DNA of 64,000 nt from NCBI GenBank assembly GCA_900469345.1, contig UBWZ01000008.1:1-64000 (forward strand), given 5' to 3'. The notes below the pieces were generated by a model. It was not told the DNA's origin and did not search any database. It saw only the letters and a list, made by a program, of their open reading frames with translations. A program made the translations under genes and the position numbers. This document shows, piece after piece, positions 34,525-44,600 of this stretch. Every line of letters begins with the position of its first letter. The first letter of the stretch is position 1. Origin of the DNA: Hyphomicrobiales bacterium (lineage in GTDB: Bacteria > Pseudomonadota > Alphaproteobacteria > Rhizobiales > Rhizobiaceae).

Positions 34525-36720
34525 CTACTTGGCCGACAATTGGGCGACCGCCAGCAGGGTATCGGCGCTGATCCGCGTCGTGCTCGTGCTCTGGAGGATG
34601 CTGAGCGAAGGCGAGGTCGTCGAGCTGTTCGCCTGGTCATAGAGAGCGGTGAAGCGCTTCAGCAGCTTGTCCACGTAGTCCGGTTCCTGCAGCTTGTCGA
34701 AGTCGATATACTTCTTGATCATCGCTGCCTGCTGGTCCGTATCCATGTTCGAGATGTAGTCGGACAGGCTGAACGTGGTCTTGAAGAACTGGAACAGGGC
34801 GGTGTCGCTCAGCACGCTGTAGGCGCTGGTGATGCTGGAGGCCTCGCGCTTGAAGTAGAGGGCCAGGCGAACCCCTTCATTGGAATCGCCCTGCTGCTCT
34901 TCCAGCGTCTGCTGCATGTAGCTGTTGACGGTCGAAAGCACCTCGCCGCGCTGTTGCACGGTGCCGACCGGGTCGGCTGACAGCTGCCCCTTGGGGTCGA
35001 AGTTGAAGGACGCGACGATCTCCGCGAAGCTCTTGTTTTCCTGGGTGTTGACGAAGCTTTTCGGATCTTCGAGATCCGAGGCGAACATCTTCTTCAGATC
35101 CTCGCTCTTGACCGACTTCGGATCGATGCCCTTCGCTGTCAGCACGTAGGACACGAGCCGCTTGTCGGCCAGGAACTGGTCGGCGGTGGTGATCGTCTCC
35201 ATCTGCGTCCGGAAGTATTCGGTTTCCGTATCGGCTGCGGTGGACGCCGTCTTCTTCTCGTTGCCGGTCAGGAGCTTAAGCTTCTGGGCCTTGTAGAGGG
35301 CGGCGTAGTCGTCCGTCACGCCTTCGGACTGGGCCAGCAGCGGTGCTTCGACATCGCCCTTGGCATCGAAGTTGAAAGCCTTGTTCAGGCTGACATAGCG
35401 CTGATCCTTGAGCTGGCTGACATAGCTCTTGGCGTCATTGGGGTCGCTCGAAAGGACCTTGCGCAGTTTGGTCATGCTGACTTCGTCAGGATCTATCCCG
35501 TAGGCTCGCAGGGCCACGTCCCAGACCTCGGTCACCTCGTCGTTCGACGTGTCGGTGTCCTTCGTATTGGACTTCAGGAAGTCGTCGAGCGATTTTACGG
35601 TGCTGATGCGGGTCTGGTAGTTCGAGACCGCCTTGTCGACGGCGTCCGACTGGTCGGACTGGAACTTCTGGGCATAGGCGTCGTCGGTCTCCGATGTCTG
35701 GTCGGCGGTCTGTGCCGTGGTGCCGGCAGCCAGCGTTCCGTCGCTCTGGAAGTTGAACATCGCCTTCACATCCGTGTAGCCGAGGATCTCCGCCGACGAG
35801 TCGCTGGTGAGGAAGGACTTTACCGTGGACGCGAACTGGACGTGGACGTCGAAGGCCGTGCTCAGATATTCGACCATGCGATTGTCGTTCACCAGGTCGT
35901 CGACATTGGTGATCGTTGCAATCTTGGTATCCCAGTAGGTCTTGTTGGCATCGGCCAGCAGGTCCGAGGGATAGGTCGACTCGTTGTAGATGTAGTCGAG
36001 CTGGAGCGACTGCTTCTGCGCATCCGTCTGGGCGGCCGTTCCGTCCACGCTTCCGTCTGCGTTGAAGTTGAACGCCTTGGCAAGCGCGATGAACTTGGCA
36101 TTGCCCGTCTGGTTGGCAAAGCTGTTGGAATCGTCCGTATCGCTGGTCAGGACCTGCTTTAGGTAGCTGCTCGACGTATAGGTCGGATCAAGACCCGCGG
36201 CGGTGAGGACGTAGGTCTTCAGTCGGCTGTCCGACAGCAACTGGTCGACGCTGGTGATGCTGTCGATCTTGGTATTGTAGTAGGAAACCTCCGACTTGAT
36301 GGAGGTTTCCTCTGCCCCGAAGGAATCCTTGTAGGCCTGGACAAGGCCGTCCTCCTGAACGGAGGTCTGTGCCGTCTTCGAACCGCTGCCGAAACTGAAG
36401 GCCTTGGCGAAGTCGGCATAGCGCTTGTCGGTAAGCCGGTTCGCGAAGCTCGACGAGTCGGCCATGTCGCTGTCCAGCACCTTGCGCATGTAGGCCTTGG
36501 CGTAGGTCATGTCGGCAAGGCCATAGGCCTTCATCGCATAGGAATACAGCCGGTAGTCGCCAAGAAACTCGTCGACCGACTTAACCTTGCCGATGTTCTC
36601 TTCGTAGTACTTGGTGTCGCTGGCCACGGAGCCCTGGTTGGCGACGCGCTGCAGCGATCCCTTCATGTCACGATTGACAATGAGGTAGCTGGAATAGGTC
36701 GACAGCGTCGTCGAGGTCAT
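34525..36720 (-). CDS. DUF1217 flagellar-locus protein with tandem repeats
   Basis: This 731-residue protein is built of about five to six DUF1217-type units. Each begins with a motif like VDEFLxDxRLxxYxMxAxGL and is followed by LRKVLSSD...SFVNQ and a YxxLxKAFNFDxxG strand. Clear copies start near residues 48, 160, 270, 375 and 505, and the fourth carries an insertion. A last degenerate copy ends the protein. There is no signal peptide and no Cys. It starts MTSTTLSTYSSYL, like flagellar axial proteins, so export by the flagellar apparatus is plausible. The gene lies where S. meliloti has orf38, next to flhB. Its molecular role is unknown. Confidence 0.85.
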   Translation of the reverse strand: MTSTTLSTYSSYLIVNRDMKGSLQRVANQGSVASDTKYYEENIGKVKSVDEFLGDYRLYSYAMKAYGLADMTYAKAYMRKVLDSDMADSSSFANRLTDKRYADFAKAFSFGSGSKTAQTSVQEDGLVQAYKDSFGAEETSIKSEVSYYNTKIDSITSVDQLLSDSRLKTYVLTAAGLDPTYTSSSYLKQVLTSDTDDSNSFANQTGNAKFIALAKAFNFNADGSVDGTAAQTDAQKQSLQLDYIYNESTYPSDLLADANKTYWDTKIATITNVDDLVNDNRMVEYLSTAFDVHVQFASTVKSFLTSDSSAEILGYTDVKAMFNFQSDGTLAAGTTAQTADQTSETDDAYAQKFQSDQSDAVDKAVSNYQTRISTVKSLDDFLKSNTKDTDTSNDEVTEVWDVALRAYGIDPDEVSMTKLRKVLSSDPNDAKSYVSQLKDQRYVSLNKAFNFDAKGDVEAPLLAQSEGVTDDYAALYKAQKLKLLTGNEKKTASTAADTETEYFRTQMETITTADQFLADKRLVSYVLTAKGIDPKSVKSEDLKKMFASDLEDPKSFVNTQENKSFAEIVASFNFDPKGQLSADPVGTVQQRGEVLSTVNSYMQQTLEEQQGDSNEGVRLALYFKREASSITSAYSVLSDTALFQFFKTTFSLSDYISNMDTDQQAAMIKKYIDFDKLQEPDYVDKLLKRFTALYDQANSSTTSPSLSILQSTSTTRISADTLLAVAQLSAK

Positions 36721-36847
36721 GGTCTATCGTCCTTAGGGATCAGGCCGAACATCGCCGCTTCGCCGGCATGTGATGCGCCGGAATTAACTAATCTTACCAA
36801 GCGGCGGTTAAACGAGTCTTTATGGCCTGCCAGGCCGCTGCGGGCGC

Positions 36848-37303
36848 TCAGCTGGCCCGCGCGGTGATGAAGTTCATCTCGGGCGCCGACGGCATGAAGG
36901 TCGCTTCGCGCAGGCTCTTTTCGAGGAAATCCGTGTTTTCGTCCGGATTGACCGAGGGGGCGACGAAATTGATGTAGTGGATCTCGATGCTGGCCTTTTC
37001 GGCCTCCAGTGTCAGCTGCGCATGGATGGTGACGCCGCGCGGCTTGATCTCGAGGTCCAGGGTGACCGAGGGATAGGTGTTCCAGTCGAGGCTGTAATCG
37101 CCCCCGATGCCGAAGTTGACGGTTCCGGGATGGAAATACAGTTCCGCTGCCGACGATACCAGGTCGGAGATATTGCCGTGGTATTCGAGCCGAAGCAGCG
37201 AGATAAGATCCGCCGGGTCGATCAGCCTGAGTTCCGAGGCGACTGGTCCGATGGCGTGTGCGAGGATAGCTTCGCGTCTGGCGGAGAAGGAGCATTTTTT
37301 CAT
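36848..37303 (-). CDS. Unknown small protein between DUF1217 gene and flhB
   Basis: This 151-residue protein starts MKKCSFSARREAILAHAIG and has a helical N-terminal half (DPADLISLLRLEYHGNISDLV) followed by beta-rich segments (VNFGIGGDYSLDW, EIHYINFVAPS). Its ATG comes five bases after the flhB stop, so it is translated with flhB. I do not recognise a named family. The context says a flagella-related role, perhaps a regulator or export chaperone; that is inference. An overlapping Arg-rich frame (36717-37295) is a shadow. Confidence 0.7.
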   Translation of the reverse strand: MKKCSFSARREAILAHAIGPVASELRLIDPADLISLLRLEYHGNISDLVSSAAELYFHPGTVNFGIGGDYSLDWNTYPSVTLDLEIKPRGVTIHAQLTLEAEKASIEIHYINFVAPSVNPDENTDFLEKSLREATFMPSAPEMNFITARAS

Positions 37304-37308
37304 TATAG

Positions 37309-38391
37309 TCAGCGCATCCGTTTGTTCTGGCGGCGTGCTGCGTAGACCCTGTGGATCAGCTCAGCGACCGCTTTGTAGAAAACCGATGGGATGACGCTAT
37401 CGACTGAGACTTGCGCAAACATGGAACGGGCGAGCGGCGGGTCTTCAAAAATCGGAATGCCGTTTTCCTGCGCGATCTCGCGGATCTTCAGTGCGACCAG
37501 ATCCTGGCCCTTTGCCACCACGATCGGCGCTTCGGATTCCTGGGCCACATAGCGAAGCGCGATCGCATAGTGTGTCGGGTTTGTGATGACCAGGGTAGCG
37601 CGCGGAACGCTGCTGATCATGCGCCGCCGGGCGCGGTCGCGGGCAATCGACCGCTGGCGGGCTTTAACCACCGGGTCGCCCTGCGACTGCTTCATTTCAT
37701 CCTTGACCTCCTGCTTGGTCATTTTCAGGTTGGTGAACCACTGGTGCCGCGTCCACAGGATATCGGCCGCCGCCACCAGGAAGGCGCAGCACAGCACCAC
37801 CACGACCATCTTGCGCACGATTCGCATGAGGATCGGGAACATCGTCTGAGGATCGGAAAACAGCGAATCAAGCAGCTTAAAGTATTCGCTGCGCAGCGTG
37901 AAATACATGATCAGGCCGGCCGCGACGATCTTGATCAGCGACTTGCCGAAATGCACAAGCCCGTTGACGGAAAACATCCGCTTGAAGCCGCTGACCGGCG
38001 ATATCCGGTTCCATTGCGGCCTGATTCGTTCCAGCACGAACGACGGCATATGCTGGCCGACCGATGCGATCATCCCGAACGACATGAACAGGATTGCCGC
38101 CGGCAGCATGAAATAGGCCGCTTGCAGAAGCAGATAGCCGCAGACCGAGACGAGATCCGTGCTGGTATCGATCCGCCACTGCTCCGGGTGCTCGATCAGG
38201 TTCTTCAGGACTTCCGCCAGATGGGCGGAGTTGTTGGGCAGGAAAAACACCAGATAGATGTAGAAGGCGAGGGAAGAGGTAAAGATCGCGACTTCCGGAG
38301 AAATGGCAAAGTTGCCCTTCGTCAGGGCATCCTGGATTTTTTTGCCAGTCGGGTCTTCTGTTTTGCTATCCTTATCCTGATCGTCGGACAA
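37309..38391 (-). CDS. flhB: Flagellar export switch protein FlhB
   Basis: This 360-residue inner-membrane protein of the flagellar type III export gate sets substrate specificity. It has four membrane helices (about residues 30-215) and a cytoplasmic domain with the self-cleaving NPTH motif in VITNPTHYAIALRY. The N-terminal SDDQDKDSKTEDPTGKKI is typical. In S. meliloti flhB is directly next to fliG; here the next gene upstream on this strand is a giant repeat protein and fliG is 17 kb away. Confidence 0.96.
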   Translation of the reverse strand: MSDDQDKDSKTEDPTGKKIQDALTKGNFAISPEVAIFTSSLAFYIYLVFFLPNNSAHLAEVLKNLIEHPEQWRIDTSTDLVSVCGYLLLQAAYFMLPAAILFMSFGMIASVGQHMPSFVLERIRPQWNRISPVSGFKRMFSVNGLVHFGKSLIKIVAAGLIMYFTLRSEYFKLLDSLFSDPQTMFPILMRIVRKMVVVVLCCAFLVAAADILWTRHQWFTNLKMTKQEVKDEMKQSQGDPVVKARQRSIARDRARRRMISSVPRATLVITNPTHYAIALRYVAQESEAPIVVAKGQDLVALKIREIAQENGIPIFEDPPLARSMFAQVSVDSVIPSVFYKAVAELIHRVYAARRQNKRMR

Positions 38392-38624
38392 GAGCCAACT
38401 CCTGCGGTGCCTGGCTGGGTAGAGGCCACGAGCTTAGCAGAGCAAACGCCATATGACAGCCGCGGCGCACCTTCGCGGACGGCCTATACCGGGTTTCTCA
38501 CAGATGCCTGACCTGGCATGGCCATCGGAATGGCCAAGCCTTGGGAGATATCCGCCGATTTCGCCGAAATGGAGGCGATGCGGCCGCCCCGCGGACGATG
38601 GACGCCTCGGGCGAAGCCCTCCCG

Positions 38625-41600
38625 TCAGCCGAGATAGGCGGAGATGACGGCAGCGATTTGGCTGGAATCCAGCGATCCCATCTGCGAATCGATCAGCGCC
38701 GCCAGCTGGTCGCTGCCGAGATGCGATATGTCATCGGTCGACAGGCCGCGTATGCCCGCGCCGCTGAAGGACCTGACATCCTCGGCCGAGAATGTCGCGA
38801 GGTCCTCTTGCTCGAGGGCCGCCACCTGCGCCGATGTCAGGGCGCCCACCTGGCCCGGCGTCAGGGCCTCCGCCTGGGCTGTCGAAAGGGCGGCGATGAC
38901 CTGCGTCGTCAGCCCGGCAATGGCGCCGGTGCTCAGGGCAACGATATCATCGGTCGAGAACAGGGCGATATCGTCGGCGCCAAGCGCGGCTGTCTGGATG
39001 GGGGTGAGCGCGCCGATCTGGTCTCGCGACAGGGCATCGACCTGGTTGGTGCTCAGCGCCTGGATCTGGTTGTAGCTCAGTCCGGCGATCTGCGCCGTGG
39101 TCAGTGCCGCGATTTCGGCCGTCGACAGCGATTGCACGATGCTGAGCGGCAGGCCGCGGACGGCCGACGGGCTGAGCTTGGTCAGCTCTTCCAGCGTGAA
39201 CGTGGCGAGGCCCTCGGTGGTGAGGCCGGCAAGTCCGTTGGCGCTGAGGGCCCCGAGCTGTGCGGTCGACAGCGCGTCGATCTGGGTTGCGCTCAAGGCA
39301 TTGATCTGGGCGCTGCTGAGGCCGGCAACGCTCTGCGTGCTGAGGCCGGCGATCTGGTCGACCGAGAGTGCGGCGACGAAGGTGGTGGAGAGGCCCTTGA
39401 TCGCAGCGGAGCTGATGGCGGCGAGCTCCGCCGTCGAGAAGGTCTCGAGATCCGCGGCAGACAGGCCGGCGACGGCGCTGGAGCTCAGGGCGCCGATCTG
39501 CGCGGTGGACAGCGTCTCGACCTGTTCGACGGTGAGTGCGGCCACCTGGCTGCTGCTGAGGCCGGCGATGCCGCCGGTGCTGAGCGCCGCGATCTGATGC
39601 ACCGACAATGCCGCGAGGTCATCCGTGCCGAGCGCCGCCACCTGCTTCGAGGTCAGCGCGCCGATCTGGGCGGTCGACAGGTTTTCGAGCTGGCCATGGT
39701 TCAGCGCGTCGATCTGCGCTGTGGAGAAGCCGGACAGCCCTGCGGGGCTGAGGGCGCCGGTCTGTTCGGGCGTCAGCGCTGCAATGACCGACGTGGAAAG
39801 ACCGGCCACCCCGCTCGCGCTGATGGCCGCAATCTGCTCGGTCGACCAGGCATCCAGCGCGTCGGCGCCGAGAACGGCCATCTGCTTGGAACTGAGAGCT
39901 CCGATCTGTGCCGGCTTCAGCGCTTCCACCTGGTTCGAATGAAGCGCGGCGAGCTGGGTGGTCGAAAGACCGGCGATGCCGCCGGTGCCGAGCGCCGCAA
40001 TCTGGTCCACCGAGAAGGCGGCAAGCGTCGCCGTGGAAAGGCCGGACGCGGCACTCGAGCTGATGGCTGCAATGTCGGCGGTGGAAAAGGCTTCGAGATC
40101 GTCCTGGCCGAGCGCTGCGATCTGGCCGGAGTTCATCATCGCGACCTGCGCGGAGGTCAGCGCTTCGACCTGTCCGACGGTCATCGCTGCGACCTGCGCA
40201 GTCGTCAGTCCGCCGATCGCCGAGGTGCTCAGCGCCTCGATATGATCCGGTGAGAGGGCTGCGAGATTGGCCGTGCCGAGCACGGAAATCTGCTTGGACG
40301 TCAGGGCGGAGACCTGCCGGGTGGTGAGCGCCTCGACCTGATGGGAGTTGAGGGCCGCCACCTGTGCGGTGGTCAGGCCGCCAATGCCGGCCGATCCGAG
40401 CGAGGCAATCTGGTCGTCGGTCATCGAGGCGATGGTGGCGGTCGCCAGGCCGGAAATGGCGCTTGAGCTGATCGCCGCCATGTCGGCGGTGGAGAAGGTG
40501 GCGAGGTCGTCCGTGCCGAGCGCTGCGATCTGCCCCGAGGTGAGCGCCGCCACCTGGCCCGATGTCAGGGCTTCCACCTGTTCCGTGCTCAACGAAGCCA
40601 CCTGGCTTGTCGACAGCGCGGCGATGACGGAGGTGCTGAGCGCGGCGATATGGTCGGCGGATATGGCGGCGATGTCGTCAGCACCAAGCGCACCGAGCTG
40701 CTTGGTCGTCAGGGCGCCGATCTGGGTCGTGGTCAGCGCGGCCACCTGAAGCGTGCTCATCGCCGAGATCTGGCCGGTCGTAAGGCCGGCAATGCCGCCG
40801 GTGCCGAGCGACGCGATCTGATCGACGGAGAAGCCGGCGATCGTCGCTGTCGACAACCCGGCCATGGCGCTCGAGCTGATCGCGGCGATCTCCTTGGTGG
40901 TGAAGGTTCCAAGGTCTTCCGCGTCAAGCGCACCAAGCTGGCCCGAGGTCAGCACCGCGATCTGGGTCGAGGTCAGCGCCTCTGCCTGCCCGGTGGTAAG
41001 CGCAGCCATCTGGCCCGTGGTAAGGCCGGCCACGCCCGCCGTCCCCAAAGCGCCGATCTGTTCGGGATAGAGAGCGGCAACGCCGCCGGTGCCGAGCGCT
41101 GCCACCTGCTTGGACGTCAGCGCCGAAAGCTGTGAGGAGGTCAGCGCTTCCAGCTGGCCGGAGCTCAGCACGCTGATCTGTGCCGTCGTCATTCCGGCGA
41201 TGCCGGTGCTGCTGAGCGATGAAATCTGGTCGGCCGAGAAGTTCGCGAGCATAGCCGTGGACAGGCCGGCGATCGCCGTCGCGCTGATGGCCGCGATATC
41301 GGCATCCGAGAAGGTGGCGATGTCGTCTGCACCGAATGCGGCGATCTGGCCCGAGCTCAGAGAGGCGATCTGCGCCGACGTCAGCGCTTCAGCCTGGTCC
41401 GTGCTGAGCGCGCCGATCTGCGCGGTCGTGAGACCCGCAACGCTGCCGGTGCTCAAGGAGGCGATCTGGGACGCCGACAGGGCGGCGACGTCATCGGTGG
41501 TGACCGCGGCAAGCTGCCGGGAGGACAGCGCGCCGAGCTGCACGGTTGTCAGGGCGCCGATCTGGTTGCTGTTGAGAGCGTGGATCTGCTTGGTCGAAAG

Positions 41601-44600
41601 GCCGGTGATCGCCGCTGTGCTGAGCGCTGCGACCTGCTCTCTCGACAGGGCGGCAATCGCGTCGGTGGTCAGTCCACCGATCACATCGGAGCTGATCGCG
41701 GCAATGTCTGCCGTCGAGAAGGCCGGAATGTCGCTCGTATCGAGGACCGCAACCTGCTTGGTGCTGAGCACCGCAACCTGCCGGCTGGTGAGCGCGGCGA
41801 TCTGCTCGGAGTTGAGAACGTTGATCTGCCTGGTCGTAAGCCCGGTTATTCCTGCCGTGCTCAGCGCGTCGATCTGGTCGACGGAGAGGGATGCGACGGC
41901 GCCCGTCGATAGGCCCGCCACGGCATCCGACGTGATCGCCGCGATGTCGGCCGTGGAGAAGATGGCGATATCTTCGACATCGAGCGCACCGAGCTGCTTC
42001 GAGCTCAGGGCGGCGACTTGCGCGGGCGTGAGCGCCTCGATCTGGGCCGTGCCGAGCGCGCCGATCTGAGCCGTGGACAGGCCGGCGATGGCGCCTGTGC
42101 TCAGCGCCGCGACCTGCTTCGTCGACAGTGCCGTGATGTCGCTGACGCCAATCGCGGTCAGCTGCGTCGAACTGAGGGCTGCGATCTGTTTGGTGGTGAG
42201 GGCCGCCACCTGGTCGGAGCTGAGAGCGTCCACCTGCTTGCTCGACAGGCCTGAAATGGCCGAGGCGCTCAGCGCCGCAATCGACGCGGTCGACAGTCCG
42301 GCAATCACCGCCGTGGAAAGGCCTGCGACCGCGCTGGAGCTGATCACCGACAGGTTGTTTGCCGAAAAGGCTGCGATGTTATTGGAAATCAGCGCGACGA
42401 TCTGGGTCGAATTGAGCGCTGCGGCCTGCTTCGTGGACAGCGCGGCGATCTGTTCGGAGCGCAGGACACCGATCTGCGTGGTGCTCAGTCCGACGACGCC
42501 CCCGGTTCCAAGGGATGCAATCTGGCTGCTGGACAGGGCGAGGATGTCGGCGGTCGATAGGGCTGCAACCTGCGCCGAGGTCAGTGCCACCATCTGCTTG
42601 GTGGAGAGCGCCGCAATCTGGTCCGTGCCGAGAGCGCCGATTTGGCGCGTGCTCAGACCGCCGACGCCCGCAGCGCTCAACGCGGCGATCTGGGCCGTCT
42701 GCAGGCTGACGATCACGTCCGTCGAAAGACCGGCGATCGCGCTGGATCCGATCGCCGACAGGTCCTTGGTCGAAAATGTTGCGATGTCGTCGGCACCCAG
42801 CGCGCCGATCTGCGCCGAGGTGAGGGCTCCCACCTGGGCGGAGGTCAGGGCTTCCACCTGCGCGGTGCTGAGGACCGCGACCTGTTTTGTGGTCAGGCCG
42901 CTGACGGCAGACGCACTGAGAGAAGCCATCTGGGCGGTTGACAGCACGGCGATGTCGGCAGTGCCGAGCGACGGGATCTGGGTCGATTTGAGAGCGGCGA
43001 GCTGTTTCGTGCCGAGCGCCGTGATCTGGATCGTCGACAGGCCGCCCAGCTGCTCGGACGTCATGCCGGCCACCGTGGTCGGGTTGACGGCTGCGATCTG
43101 TGCGGTCGTAAGAACGGCGATGTCGCCCGCATTCAGCGCGGCGATCTGGGCCGGCTTGAGGGCCGCGACCTGCTGCGTGCTCAGCGCCGTGATCTGCAGC
43201 GTGTTCAGGGCCTCGACCTGATCCGTCGAGAGGCCGGAAATGGCGTTGGAGCTGAGGGCCATGACCTGCAGCGTCGACAATCCGGATATGATCGACGTGG
43301 AAAGCCCGCCGATTGCCGAGGAGGTGATCGCGGCAAGTTCGGAAAGAGTGAACGTTCGAAGGTCGTCGGCGCCGAGCGCACCCATCTGCGCAGAGGTAAG
43401 AACTGCGATCTGCGAGGAGGTCAGGCTTTCGACCTGGCGGGTCGACAGCGCCTCGACCTGATCCGTCGTGAGGCTCTTGACCACGGTCGTCGTCAGGGCT
43501 GCGACCTGGGTCGGCGACAGGGCCGAGATATTCTCTACCGTCAGCGCAACCATCTGCTTGGAACTGAGCGACCTGAGCTGCGTCGTCGACAGGACGGCCA
43601 CCTGGTCCTTCGAAAGGGCGGCGATCTGGTCGGTGCTCAGGTTGACGATCGCGCTGGTGCTCAATGCCGCGATCTGCGCCGTGGTGAAGGCGGCGACCGT
43701 GTCGGCGCTGAGGCCAGCGATACCCTTGTTGCTGAGCGTCGCGATTTCGGCCGTCGTAAATCGGGAAATGGCGTCGGAGGACAACGCCGCCAGCTGCTTC
43801 GAGGTCAGCGCCGTTACCTGCACTTCGGAAAGGGCCTCCGCCTGATCGGCCGAGAGCGCGGCAATCTGCACGGTCGTCAGCTTCGCAACGGCAGCCGTCC
43901 CGAGGGCGGCGATCTGCTGCGTCCCGAGCGCGCCAATGGCATCTTCGCTCAATCCGGAAACGGCCTGGCTGCTGATTGCGGCGACGTCGGCGGTGGAGAA
44001 CGAGGCGATTCCTTCCGGACTGAGGACGGCGATCTGCTTGGCGCTCAGCACCTTGACCTGGACGCTCGTGAACGCTTCGACCTGGCCGACCGAGAGGCTG
44101 GCGATTTGCGTCGTCGTCATCGCCGCGACGGCGCTGGTGCTGAAGGCGGCGATCTGCGCCGTCGACAGGCCGGCAAGCCCTTCGGCGGTAAGTCCGAGCA
44201 CGCCCTTGTTGGTGATCGCGGCAATGTCTGCGGTCGAGAAGGTCGACAGGGCCTCCGGGCTGAGGGCGGCGAGCTGCGCCGAGGTCAACACCTTGACTTG
44301 GGCAGAGGTCAGCGCCTCCACCTGTCCGACGCTCAGCGATCCGAGCTGCGTGTCGGTGAGACCGGCGGCAGCGCTCGAGCTGAGGGCAGCGATCTGCGCG
44401 GTGGACAGGGCGGCGATATCGTCGGCGCTCATCACCTTGATCTGGGTCACCTTGAGCGCCGCGACCTGCGCCGTGGTCAGGCTGGCCACCTGCTCGCCGG
44501 AAAGGGCGGCGGCCTGGCTTGTGGTGAGGCTTGCAATCGCGGTCGGGGACAAGGCGCGGAGCTGGTCGGCCGACAGCGCCGCGATGACATCGGCCTGCAA

